From IMG/VR virus record IMGVR_UViG_3300043410_001498, positions 1 to 42,675 of that record: a stretch of DNA of 42,675 nt; one strand, written 5' to 3'. The translations under genes and the position numbers were made by a program. Below are positions 13,633 to 22,386 of this stretch, in pieces (position 1 is the stretch's first letter; every line of letters begins with the position of its first letter). Under the pieces are notes generated by a model, which was not told the origin of the DNA, made no database searches, and saw only the letters and a program-made list of their open reading frames with translations. The DNA comes from a virus.

Positions 13633-14769
13633 ATGACTATTTCAGCTTTCTCCGGTCCTCTGATTGCTTACGGCCAAAACACCATTGGTACCGTAACCGA
13701 TTACAACCCCGATTGTGGCCCGTCCCTCTTCTGGGGCGGTGCGGGCCGCATCGACCCTCGTCCGAATTTCAACTATATCCCTGGTTCAAACTTTGGGGTT
13801 CCTACAGTTGGCTTCGGCACATCTGATGCGATGACCATCAACTACGCTCCGTATGCGTTGAACACGGCTGCTATTGCTGCCTTGGCCAACGTTGTGAGCG
13901 GCACTGCAATGACACTGGTATCGACTGGATCGACTTCAACTGGTGTTTCTGCTGGTGCAACGTGCATTAACTACAATACAGGCGCGACTGTAACAGGTCT
14001 CGTTTTGATTGAAGGTTATGCATCGTTCACAGGCGTGGTCGCCAGCAACATTCTGACTGTTTCATCCCTTACAGGAACTGTAACTGTCGGCATGACATTG
14101 TCTGGCACAGGTGTTGCGACGGGTACAAAGGTTGTCAATCAGCTTACCGGTCCTGCTGGTGGCGCTGGCACCTATACAGTCACGGGCAACGCGACAGTAT
14201 CTTCCACAACGATTACGGGCCAGATGACTGGCGGCTATACTGCTTTGGCACAGCCGTTTGGTCAATCAAACACCGTATACTTGTGGAATCCTCAAGCGAT
14301 GGTCTCCCGGGCAGTCTGCGTGAAAGGTTCTACTTCTGCGACAGGCGGTGATTTCCTTATCAGCGGTTACGACATCTATGGAGTACCGATGACGGAAACC
14401 ATCACCCATGCAGGTGGAACAGCAACGACGAATGGTAAGAAAGCATTCAAATATATTGCGTCGGTAACGCCGCAATTTACTGATGCCCACAACTATTCGA
14501 TTGGCACGACTGACATTTATGGTCTCCCGCTTCGGTCTGATTTCTTTGGTGATGTAGCAATCAACTACAACGCCACGGCAGTCACCGCCAACACGGGATA
14601 TGTCGCTGCTGACACGACCAGCCCTGCAACAGCTACAACGGGTGACGTACGCGGCACCTATGCTTTGCAATCGGCGGCTGATGGCTCAAAACGCCTTATC
14701 ATCCGTCAATTTGTTCTCGCCGCCAATGCAGGTTCGATCAACGGCCTGTTTGGTGTCACCCAAGCGTAA
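13633..14769 (+). CDS. Virion structural protein with inserted GTYTV module
   Basis: 378 residues starting MTISAFSGPLIAYGQNTIGT, with AAGGAG upstream and 12 nt behind the capsid gene. The N-terminal 80 and C-terminal 180 residues look like a capsid-associated beta protein of unknown role (YDIYGVPMTETITHAGGTAT, then FKYIASVTPQFTD). Residues about 131-198 are a separable module ending [20 protein letters not shown] that recurs in three other proteins here. A linker rich in Thr/Ser/Gly (about 90-128) precedes it. It may be a second decoration protein or head spike whose exposed loop carries the module. Confidence 0.75.
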   Translation: MTISAFSGPLIAYGQNTIGTVTDYNPDCGPSLFWGGAGRIDPRPNFNYIPGSNFGVPTVGFGTSDAMTINYAPYALNTAAIAALANVVSGTAMTLVSTGSTSTGVSAGATCINYNTGATVTGLVLIEGYASFTGVVASNILTVSSLTGTVTVGMTLSGTGVATGTKVVNQLTGPAGGAGTYTVTGNATVSSTTITGQMTGGYTALAQPFGQSNTVYLWNPQAMVSRAVCVKGSTSATGGDFLISGYDIYGVPMTETITHAGGTATTNGKKAFKYIASVTPQFTDAHNYSIGTTDIYGLPLRSDFFGDVAINYNATAVTANTGYVAADTTSPATATTGDVRGTYALQSAADGSKRLIIRQFVLAANAGSINGLFGVTQA

Positions 14770-14780
14770 GGAGACCCAGT

Positions 14781-15185
14781 ATGAAGGGTAAATCACACCA
14801 CGCGCATCACGCTCACGGCGGACATGCGCATCACATGGTAAAAAAGCACTCCATGCATGCGATGAAGCACCGCTCGCACCACGCGAAAGGCGGTAAAGTT
14901 CATCACGATGAACATGGCGTTGCCGAGTGGGAATCGGACAAGACTCCTTCTGAAGTCTATGCCGGTGCTGGTTCAAACGTTGTCAAAGAAGCTTCTCACA
15001 AGAAGCGCGGCGGCAAGGTTCACCACGGCAAGCATGTTGATATGCATGGCCACTCAGCGCACCACCGCCTTGACCGTCCGAAGCGTAAAAGCGGCGGCGG
15101 CGTAGGTTCGGAAATGCGTCCGTTCTCTGCGGCTCACAGCGTCAAGTCACCGGCTGGACGCGATGTGGACCCGGGGGAGTCGTAA
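14781..15185 (+). CDS. His-rich GGK-motif protein (zero-frame product)
   Basis: 134 residues, of which 25 are histidine, mostly in the first 60 (SHHAHHAHGGHAHHM). GGK/GGG motifs recur: HAKGGKVHHDEHG, KKRGGKVHHGKH, RKSGGGVGSE. AAGGAG lies upstream. The protein is basic and probably unstructured; the clustered His would bind divalent metal. Its end carries the heptamer CCCGGGG (15170-15176) in the X-XXY-YYZ register, followed after nine bases by a GC-rich stem, so it probably also yields a longer -1 frame fusion (to 15388). Function unknown; context is the head-completion block. Confidence 0.75.
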   Translation: MKGKSHHAHHAHGGHAHHMVKKHSMHAMKHRSHHAKGGKVHHDEHGVAEWESDKTPSEVYAGAGSNVVKEASHKKRGGKVHHGKHVDMHGHSAHHRLDRPKRKSGGGVGSEMRPFSAAHSVKSPAGRDVDPGES

Positions 15186-15214
15186 GCCGTTCCCACAAGT
15201 CCCACGGGGGCGGC
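15170..15214 (+). promoter_or_regulatory. Candidate -1 programmed ribosomal frameshift site
   Basis: The heptamer C-CCG-GGG (15170-15176) is in the canonical slippery register relative to the His-rich gene. Nine bases (15177-15185, ending in the TAA stop) separate it from a stem of nine pairs, two of them G-U: GCCGTTCCC (15186-15194) with GGGGGCGGC (15206-15214), loop 11 nt. A -1 slip would bypass the stop and add 70 residues. CCCGGGG is not among the best-known bacterial slip sites, and a one-base assembly or natural indel would look the same. Confidence 0.6.
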
Positions 15215-15388
15215 GAAAAGTGGATTCAAGGTGCCATCAAGCATCCTGGAGCATTGCATAAAGCATTGCATGTTCCGGAAGGGGAGAAGATCCCCGCCAA
15301 AAAGCTTGCAAAGGCAGCGCATAGCGAGAACCCCAAGCTTGCTCGTCGTGCGCGACTCGCTCAGACCTTGAAAAAACTGCACCATTAA
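15176..15388 (+). CDS. -1 frame extension: conserved KWIQ..IPAKKLAKAAH domain
   Basis: This frame encodes a compact basic domain: GEKWIQGAIKHPGALHKAL, then VPEGEKIPAKKLAKAAH and KLARRARLAQTLKKLHH before TAA at 15386-15388. The same 'kWIQgAIKkPGaLhk' sequence is a recurrent small phage domain, often preceded by GGR/GGK-rich sequence. The frame has no ATG, GTG or TTG between an upstream in-frame stop (15086) and the start of the domain, so it cannot be made alone at full length. Reading through the -1 site would give a fusion of 132 + 70 = 202 residues. Alternatives are a sequencing or natural indel that broke a single gene. Confidence 0.7.
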   Translation, partial: GVVSRSHKSHGGGEKWIQGAIKHPGALHKALHVPEGEKIPAKKLAKAAHSENPKLARRARLAQTLKKLHH

Positions 15389-15389
15389 G

Positions 15390-15417
15390 AAGGGGGGAGA
15401 AATCCCCCCTTTTCTTC
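15390..15417 (+). terminator. Intrinsic terminator after the frameshift gene
   Basis: AAGGGGGG (15390-15397), a 6-nt loop AGAAAT and CCCCCCTT (15404-15411), then TTTCTTC. The strong stem with a T-rich tail follows the -1 frame stop by two bases, supporting 15388 as the true gene end. Confidence 0.8.
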
Positions 15418-15432
15418 TAATTGGAGGGCGTA

Positions 15433-15678
15433 ATGACGGCTGCATGGACGCGTAAAGAAGGCAAGTCTGAATCTGGCGGGTTAAACGCCAAAGGACGCGC
15501 TTCTTATCATTCTGAAACAGGCGGCACGTTAAAAGCGCCGACAAAAGACACGCATAATTCCCGCCACAAATCATTTTGTGCAAGAATGGAAGGTATGCGG
15601 TCAAAACTCACTAATCACAAGAACGCGCATGACCCGGAAAGCCGGATCAATAAGGCGCTTCGTAAATGGGGATGCTGA
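15433..15678 (+). CDS. DUF6321-like small phage protein
   Basis: 81 residues from ATG 15433, with GGAGGG 4 nt upstream (a TTG four codons earlier is less likely). Conserved-looking blocks run through the whole length: TAAWTRKEGKSESGGLNAKG, then TGGTLKAPTK, SFCARMEGMRSKLT and DPESRINKALRKWGC. This is the pattern of a small family common in phages and annotated as a domain of unknown function. It is basic and has two cysteines. Its stop overlaps the next start by one base (TGATG). Likely a head or packaging accessory protein, by context only. Confidence 0.8.
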   Translation: MTAAWTRKEGKSESGGLNAKGRASYHSETGGTLKAPTKDTHNSRHKSFCARMEGMRSKLTNHKNAHDPESRINKALRKWGC

Positions 15679-15842
15679 TGGTTGAGAAGCCGTTTTGGGA
15701 ACACCCGGTGGAGAAAAAAGCCCACCAAAAACATTTAAGCGAAAAGCAGATTAAGTCTGCAAAAGCTAAAGCCCGTGCGCATGGGCGGCCATATCCGAAT
15801 TTGGTCGATAATGTCGCCGCAATGAGGAAGAAAAAGGGATGA
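15678..15842 (+). CDS. Short basic phage protein (54 aa)
   Basis: A 54-residue gene squeezed between two overlapping neighbours. Its ATG shares a base with the previous stop, and its stop overlaps the next start as ATGA. It begins MVEKPFWEHPVEKKAHQKHL and ends with ARAHGRPYPNLVDNVAAMRK. The 'A.A.GRPYPNLVDN' ending is a recurring signature of short proteins upstream of phage adaptor genes. Strongly basic and probably helical, with no known function. The start-stop overlaps on both sides and the recognisable C-terminus support it as real despite its size. Confidence 0.8.
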   Translation: MVEKPFWEHPVEKKAHQKHLSEKQIKSAKAKARAHGRPYPNLVDNVAAMRKKKG

Positions 15843-16561
15843 CAACGAGCGGCACCTATAATTTTAACCCAAGTTTGGGTGAAGTTGTTCTCAACGCTTT
15901 TGCGCGTTGCGGGGTGCGCCGTACTGCCCTTTTGCAGGAACATATGGAAGATGCCCGGTTTGAGGCCAATCTGATGTTTTCAGATTGGGCAAATAAGGGC
16001 GTAAATCTTTGGAAGGTTGACCGGCAAAGCATTCCTTTGGTTCAAGGTGTAACAACCTATTATGCTGCTACGCCTTCAGTAAATTGGGCGGCAGATTCTC
16101 AACGCACAGTTATGGTTCTTGATGCCGTCATTACAACCGGCACCGGGCAATCACAATTTGACCGCGTAATCATGCCAATTTCGCGTACTGAATACAGCCA
16201 AACGCCAAACAAAAATCTTCAAGCGCCGCCTACAGTGTTTTGGTTTGACCGTTTGATTCAGCCTACGCTGACGGTTTGGCCTGTTCCTGATCAATCAGAT
16301 TACTATACTCTCAATTTTTATAGGGTCATTCAGATCCAGGATGCGGAGTTATCAAATGGACAAACTTTGGACATTCCTTATCGCTGGCTGGACGCTCTTT
16401 GTGCGGGCCTTGCGGCGCGTTTGGGAGCAATATATTCGCCTGATAGGACTCCTGTTTTAGAAGCTAAGGCGGAGCAAGCTTACATCACAGCATCAACTCA
16501 AGACACCGAAAACGTACCTCTTTACGTCATGCCCGGCTTGTCCGGTTATTATAGGACTTAA
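15839..16561 (+). CDS. Head-tail adaptor, P22 gp4-like
   Basis: 240 residues. The N-terminal helices (GEVVLNAFARCGVRRTALLQ, then EANLMFSDWANKGVNLWKVD), the hydrophobic VQGVTTYYAAT and the proline-rich PPTVFWFDRLIQPTLTVWPV, followed by a closing helix region (PYRWLDALCAGLAARLG), correspond to the adaptor that binds under the portal ring in short-tailed phages (packaged-DNA stabilisation protein gp4 / head completion type). It plugs the DNA-filled head and gives the nozzle a docking ring. The start overlaps the upstream stop by four bases. Confidence 0.8.
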   Translation: MTTSGTYNFNPSLGEVVLNAFARCGVRRTALLQEHMEDARFEANLMFSDWANKGVNLWKVDRQSIPLVQGVTTYYAATPSVNWAADSQRTVMVLDAVITTGTGQSQFDRVIMPISRTEYSQTPNKNLQAPPTVFWFDRLIQPTLTVWPVPDQSDYYTLNFYRVIQIQDAELSNGQTLDIPYRWLDALCAGLAARLGAIYSPDRTPVLEAKAEQAYITASTQDTENVPLYVMPGLSGYYRT

Positions 16562-16563
16562 AG

Positions 16564-17175
16564 ATGGCATATAGACCGCATGGCCGCGCAACAGTAAATG
16601 GCAACGCACCAAGTGCATTTGCGCGGTGCGACCGTTGCGGTTTTATCTATAATCATAAAAGCTTGCAGTTTCAGTTTGATTATCGCGGCCCTCGACTGAC
16701 GAATTTGCGCATTCTTGTTTGTCAGCCATGCTACGACAAACCACAGCCGCAATTAAAACCGTTGATGATTACGCAAGATCCGTTGCCGGTCATCAATGCT
16801 AGGCCCGAAGACTACGACTATGCAAATAACGATTATCGCACGACTGAGAATGGCGAATACCGCATAACTCAGGGCGGCGATGATTTCATTGGGTCTGTAA
16901 CAATTTCCGGAAATGTTCTTACGGTTTTATCCGTAACCGCCGGGTCGATCACGCTTGATCAAACAACACCCGTTGTCACGTTGACAGGAAATGGTCTTTT
17001 TACGCCAACTTTAGTGACCGGATATCTCACAGGCACTGGCGGAATAGGCACTTATACGATATCAACATCACAGAATATTCCTATTCCAACAACCGTTTAT
17101 GGATCTTTCGATGGGTCGTTCCGCGTCGTTCAAGAAGCTGGTCCGACTCCAATTCAAATTTTGATAGAGCCTTAA
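16564..17175 (+). CDS. Zinc-ribbon structural protein with GTYTV-like module
   Basis: 203 residues starting 2 nt after the adaptor stop. Residues 20-60 hold a four-cysteine zinc ribbon (ARCDRCGFIYNHKSLQFQFD and, 30 residues on, LVCQPCYDKP), followed by a conserved-looking stretch (MITQDPLPVINARPE). From about residue 107 to 180 lies a divergent copy of the GTYTV module (GNVLTVLSVTAGSITLDQTT, then YLTGTGGIGTYTISTSQN). The C-terminal 20 residues form a final strand. The two halves look like a fusion of a small metal-binding phage protein and a surface module. Probably a minor head-neck or tail component, from its place between adaptor and fibre genes. Confidence 0.75.
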   Translation: MAYRPHGRATVNGNAPSAFARCDRCGFIYNHKSLQFQFDYRGPRLTNLRILVCQPCYDKPQPQLKPLMITQDPLPVINARPEDYDYANNDYRTTENGEYRITQGGDDFIGSVTISGNVLTVLSVTAGSITLDQTTPVVTLTGNGLFTPTLVTGYLTGTGGIGTYTISTSQNIPIPTTVYGSFDGSFRVVQEAGPTPIQILIEP

Positions 17176-17194
17176 GAAGTAAGGGGTTAAAATC

Positions 17195-17830
17195 ATGCAA
17201 CCAGTTTTCGCAACAGTAGGCCCGCTTGATGCAGCAAACGATGCAAGTATTGCGGCGGTTCAATCTCCTGGTTCAGGAGCGATTGTTTTGACCGCAAATC
17301 CTGTCGTTCTTGACGCTCCTCGACAAGTTGTTTTGACATCTGCTGGCGATGATACTGGCATTACTTTTACAATTGTCGGCACAACCTACGGCGGGGAATC
17401 TCAAACAGAAGTTCTCGACGGCGTAAATGGTGGGACTGTTGCGACGATTTTGAATTTTCTGACAGTGTCTTCGATAACCGCCAGCGGCACTGTTGCAGGC
17501 GCTTTCAAGGCTGGCACGACATCTGTTGCAGGTTCACGTTGGGTTCGTCTTGATAGCTGGATGTATCCGACAACAGCAATCCAGGCGGATGTTACTGGGT
17601 CTGTAAATTATACAATTCAAACAACTCTTGATGACCCGAATAGCCCGACCAACCCGGTCGCTCCTGTTGACGTTGCTTGGTTTAATTCAACAGACGGCAA
17701 TGTTGTCAACGCGATTGCCAGCAAGCAATCAAGTTTTACGGTTACCCCGACATTCGCCCGTGTTGTATTAAATTCCGGCACCGGCAGCGTCACTACAACG
17801 TTTGCTCAATTTGGTAACGTTCCTCAATAA
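17195..17830 (+). CDS. Beta-rich phage structural protein
   Basis: 211 residues with AAGGGG upstream. It opens MQPVFATVGPLDAANDASIA and is almost entirely Val/Thr/Gly/Ser-rich strands: GDDTGITFTIVGTTYGGESQ, FLTVSSITASG, SRWVRLDSWMYPTT and GSVNYTIQTTLDDPN. The 'tgItFtvvGt.yGG.s.tEvl.G' and 'vnYTIqtTlDDp' patterns recur in structural proteins of related short-tailed phages, but no function is assigned. Followed by a weak hairpin and then the collagen-like fibre. Confidence 0.7.
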   Translation: MQPVFATVGPLDAANDASIAAVQSPGSGAIVLTANPVVLDAPRQVVLTSAGDDTGITFTIVGTTYGGESQTEVLDGVNGGTVATILNFLTVSSITASGTVAGAFKAGTTSVAGSRWVRLDSWMYPTTAIQADVTGSVNYTIQTTLDDPNSPTNPVAPVDVAWFNSTDGNVVNAIASKQSSFTVTPTFARVVLNSGTGSVTTTFAQFGNVPQ

Positions 17831-17862
17831 AGTATTGAAATATAAGAAGTTTCAGTATTTTT
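17831..17862 (+). terminator. Weak AU-rich hairpin, possible attenuator
   Basis: AGTATTGAAA (17831-17840) pairs with TTTCAGTATT (17850-17859) in ten pairs including two G-U, with a 9-nt loop and a short T run after it. It sits between the beta-rich gene and the fibre gene. Termination would be partial at best. Confidence 0.35.
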
Positions 17863-17872
17863 GGTTTGGTGA

Positions 17873-19501
<1,629 letters not shown>

Positions 19502-19514
19502 TGGGGGATAAGCG

Positions 19515-20396
19515 GTGTCTATTGCTCGTTACCTCAGTCTGTTTGCAGATTTCCTGAACAGTTCAGGTATCGCTGGTATTGGCGGGGGTGGAACAAACCT
19601 TACAACTTATACGACTGGCAACATACCATATGCATCAGCCACTAATACTTTGTCCGCCCTCTCTGTAGGCTCAAGTAATCAAGTTCTTACTGTCGCATCA
19701 GGGTTGCCATCTTGGGCAACCGCCCCATCAAATAACGGCTCAACTGTTGTTACATCAGCAGGTTCTGGCACTTGGACAAGACCATCAGCTGGAACATTTG
19801 TTCTTGTGCGGCTTTGGGCTGGCGGGGGTTCTGGATACAAAGGAGCAACTACCAGCAATGGCGGCGGCGGTGGAGGAATGTACACCCAAAGAATGTATCT
19901 TTTGTCTGATTTTGTTGGAAACCAATCATATACTGTTGGGGCTGGCGGAACGAGTGTTACTTCGGGCAGCGGAAACGTAGGCGGGAATAGCACGTTTAGT
20001 TCTGGCACAACTTTGTTGACCGCATACGGCGGCGGCGGCGGGACAAGTGCTAACGGCGGCGATACGGGTGGATTGTTTGCCGCAGGTGGGGCTACTTCAA
20101 CAGGTGTTGACGCAACGCAACCTTATTTTGGTGGCGGTGGGTCACGAAATGTTGCTTCAGTAGGCGGTAAAGGGTTTATGGGCGGCGGTGGAGGCGGAGG
20201 AGCAAACTCTTTGTCGAGCGGAACGGGCGGTTCTTCCGTTGCTGCTGGCGCAGGTGGCAATGGCGCAGGTGGGTCAACAGGCAGTGCATCGCCGGGATCT
20301 GCCCCAAGTGGCGGTGGTGGCGGGTGCTATTCTACTAATGCTGCTCACGCAAGCGGAGCGGGTGGTGACGGTCGCATAGAAATTTGGGTGTGGTGA
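19515..20396 (+). CDS. Glycine-rich tail adhesin candidate, copy 1
   Basis: 293 residues from a GTG with GGGGGA upstream. Residues 1-75 form a conserved anchor (SIARYLSLFADFLNSSGIAG, NIPYASATNTLSALSVGSSN, VLTVASGLPSWATAP) shared with the next two genes. After a strand block (GTWTRPSAGTFVLVRLWAGG) come poly-glycine patches (NGGGGGGMY, FMGGGGGGGANS, SGGGGGC), ending GDGRIEIWVW. This resembles phage adhesins that use packed polyglycine helices with exposed variable loops to bind receptors, as in the S16 gp38 type. First of three tandem copies; likely receptor-binding tip. Confidence 0.8.
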   Translation: MSIARYLSLFADFLNSSGIAGIGGGGTNLTTYTTGNIPYASATNTLSALSVGSSNQVLTVASGLPSWATAPSNNGSTVVTSAGSGTWTRPSAGTFVLVRLWAGGGSGYKGATTSNGGGGGGMYTQRMYLLSDFVGNQSYTVGAGGTSVTSGSGNVGGNSTFSSGTTLLTAYGGGGGTSANGGDTGGLFAAGGATSTGVDATQPYFGGGGSRNVASVGGKGFMGGGGGGGANSLSSGTGGSSVAAGAGGNGAGGSTGSASPGSAPSGGGGGCYSTNAAHASGAGGDGRIEIWVW

Positions 20397-20399
20397 ACC

Positions 20400-21275
20400 A
20401 TGACAGTCGCACGATACCTTAGTTCATTTGTTAATTTTTTAACCAGTGCGGGAGTTATTAACCCAACAGGTGGTGGCACAGGAAATTCGTCATACACAAA
20501 AGGCGATATTCTTTATGCCTCTGGTACAAATACACTTTCAAAATTGGCAATTGGATCAACTGGTCAAGTTCTTTCCGTATCATCAGGATTGCCTGCTTGG
20601 ACTGCGGCTCCAACCAATGCAACTAGAGTTGTTCTTTCAGGATCGGGAAATTGGGACCCAACAAGTGTAACGGGGACGTTTGTTCTTGTAAGAATGTGGG
20701 GCGGAGGAGGAGCGGGAAGAAAAAGCAATTCAGGAACAAACGCTGGCGGCGGCGGCGGCGGCATTTATGTTGAAAGGTATTATTCCCTTTCTGCATTCGG
20801 TTCTACTTTGCAACCATATTCTGTTGCCACTGGAGGCGCGGGCGTTACCACGCAAGCAAACGGCAACCCCGGCGGCAGTAGCACTTTTGGCACAGGCGTA
20901 AATGCATTTACGGCTTATGGCGGCAACGGTGGGACTACAGGTGGCGCAGACGCAGGTGGTTTTTTCGCGACTGGTGGCGCAGGTCTTTCAACAGGGACAA
21001 GCGCGACAATTCCAAATTTTGGAGGCGCAGGGGGGAACCAAACACTCAACGCAGGGAATGGTTATTATGGCGGCGGTGGAGGCGGTGGTGCAGCAGGTAC
21101 AGGCGGCACAACAACTTCAGCAGGAACATCTTTGACTGGTGGGGCAGGAGGAGCCGCAGGATCTAGCGTAAGTGGAACAGCAGGGTCTACGCCGGGTGGC
21201 GGTGGAGGGGCTACAGTCGCAGGAACAATAAGCGGCGCAGGTGGAGATGGCCGCATAGAACTTTGGGTATGGTAA
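20400..21275 (+). CDS. Glycine-rich tail adhesin candidate, copy 2
   Basis: 291 residues, three bases after copy 1. The anchor (TVARYLSSFVNFLTSAGVIN, then KGDILYASGTNTLSKLAIGS), the strand block (NWDPTSVTGTFVLVRMWGGG) and the end (GDGRIELWVW) align with its neighbours. The glycine blocks and the loops between them (FATGGAGLSTGTSATIPNFG, TGGTTTSAGTSLTGG) differ. This is the pattern expected after tandem duplication with diversification of receptor-contact loops. The N-terminal domain probably docks onto the tail and the C-terminal domain faces the host. Confidence 0.8.
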   Translation: MTVARYLSSFVNFLTSAGVINPTGGGTGNSSYTKGDILYASGTNTLSKLAIGSTGQVLSVSSGLPAWTAAPTNATRVVLSGSGNWDPTSVTGTFVLVRMWGGGGAGRKSNSGTNAGGGGGGIYVERYYSLSAFGSTLQPYSVATGGAGVTTQANGNPGGSSTFGTGVNAFTAYGGNGGTTGGADAGGFFATGGAGLSTGTSATIPNFGGAGGNQTLNAGNGYYGGGGGGGAAGTGGTTTSAGTSLTGGAGGAAGSSVSGTAGSTPGGGGGATVAGTISGAGGDGRIELWVW

Positions 21276-21278
21276 AAA

Positions 21279-22181
21279 ATGTCAATATCCCGGTATCTTA
21301 GTTTGTTCTCAAATTTTCTTAATAGTTCCGGAGTGCTGGGCATTTCTGGCGGAGGAACCAATTTGTCATCTTATACAACTGGTGACACACTTTACGCTTC
21401 AGGATCAAATACGCTTGCCAAACGTGCAATTGGATCAAGTAACCAGGTTCTTTTAGTTTCAGGAGGAATTCCTGTTTGGGGTGCGTTGCCATCAAGTGCA
21501 ACTTTAACCGCTTATACGTCTGGTTCTGGGAATTGGGACCCAACAAGCGTAACAGGAACATTTGTTTTAGTTCGTATGTGGGCGGGTGGAGGGTCTGGTG
21601 GTAAAGCATCCGCAACTCAAACTCCGGGTGGCGGGGGTGGCGGCTCGTATATGGAAAGATTTTATTTGCTTTCAGGATTTTCAACAACATTGCAACCATA
21701 CAGCGTTGGTGCAGGCGGTGCGGCTGTTTCGGGGGCGGCAGGTATTAGTGGAAACCCCGGCAATAATTCAACATTTGGCACTGGCTCAAATGCGTTTACT
21801 GCTTATGGTGGCGGAGCAGGTCAAACTGGCGGTTCATCTGGTGGTCAGGCAGGGCAATTATTCGCAGTAGGGGCTGCCGCATTTACCCAAACTGGTATTG
21901 ATGCAACTCAGTATTGGCTTGGCGGGAGTGGCGGAGGCAATGCCAGAGCGGGTGGTAACGGTTGGATGGGCGGCGGTGGAGGCGGTGGTGCATCCGCAGG
22001 CGCTTCTCCATTGGCTGGAGGCACTTCTGTAGGCGGCGGCGCAGGAGGAGCAGCTGCGGCAAACGCTAATGCTACTGATGGTTCTGTGCCGGGCGGAGGA
22101 GGGGGAGGTTGCACTTCGTCAACTTCGGGTCATACAAGTGGAAAAGGCGGCGATGGTCGTATTGAGGTATGGGTGTGGTAA
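21279..22181 (+). CDS. Glycine-rich tail adhesin candidate, copy 3
   Basis: 300 residues, again three bases after its neighbour. Same order: anchor (SISRYLSLFSNFLNSSGVLG, SGSNTLAKRAIGSSNQVLLV), strand block (GNWDPTSVTGTFVLVRMWAG), glycine-rich loops (GGGGGGSYME, WMGGGGGGGASAGASPLAGG) and the end GDGRIEVWVW. Its anchor is closer to copy 1, its strand block to copy 2, which suggests recombination among the copies. Whether all three are present in one virion or are alternatives cannot be told; a single transcript is likely because there is no gap for a promoter. Confidence 0.8.
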   Translation: MSISRYLSLFSNFLNSSGVLGISGGGTNLSSYTTGDTLYASGSNTLAKRAIGSSNQVLLVSGGIPVWGALPSSATLTAYTSGSGNWDPTSVTGTFVLVRMWAGGGSGGKASATQTPGGGGGGSYMERFYLLSGFSTTLQPYSVGAGGAAVSGAAGISGNPGNNSTFGTGSNAFTAYGGGAGQTGGSSGGQAGQLFAVGAAAFTQTGIDATQYWLGGSGGGNARAGGNGWMGGGGGGGASAGASPLAGGTSVGGGAGGAAAANANATDGSVPGGGGGGCTSSTSGHTSGKGGDGRIEVWVW

Positions 22182-22375
22182 TGATTGATCGTTATGCAGT
22201 AATTGATGAGAACAATATTGCTCACAATTTTATTCTCTGGGATGGAGTTTCAGAGTATAATCCTGGAGAAGGATTGCGTTGCGTTCCTTTGAAGGCTGAA
22301 AATTATGGTTTTGGTTGGGTTTATGACCCGGTTACGGAGACGTTTACCAACCCAAATCCAGAACCAAATGAGTGA
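22181..22375 (+). CDS. Small fibre-associated protein / putative assembly chaperone
   Basis: 64 residues from ATG 22181, which shares its A with the TAA stop of adhesin copy 3. The sequence (MIDRYAVIDENNIAHNFILW, then GEGLRCVPLKAENYGFGWVY and TETFTNPNPEPNE) has the 'yAvid.nn.v.NiilWdg ... iGw.yd....f..P' pattern of the short proteins that follow many phage tail-fibre genes. These are usually taken as fibre assembly chaperones or small fibre-tip proteins. Coupled translation with the adhesin supports this. Function not proven. Confidence 0.7.
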   Translation: MIDRYAVIDENNIAHNFILWDGVSEYNPGEGLRCVPLKAENYGFGWVYDPVTETFTNPNPEPNE

Positions 22376-22386
22376 AGGAAAATAAC

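Larger units (their letters stand above)
19515..22181 (+). repeat. Tandem triplication of glycine-rich adhesin genes
   Basis: Three in-frame paralogues of 293, 291 and 300 residues follow each other with 3-nt gaps. The anchor of about 75 residues and the FVLVR[LM]W[AG]GG block are shared; the glycine-rich tip loops differ. Tandem duplication followed by divergence or recombination explains the pattern. Confidence 0.8.

Noticed and set aside
15134-15604. Reverse-strand frame of 156 codons over the frameshift region
   Set aside because: Antisense to two recognisable phage domains and a terminator; no start signals.
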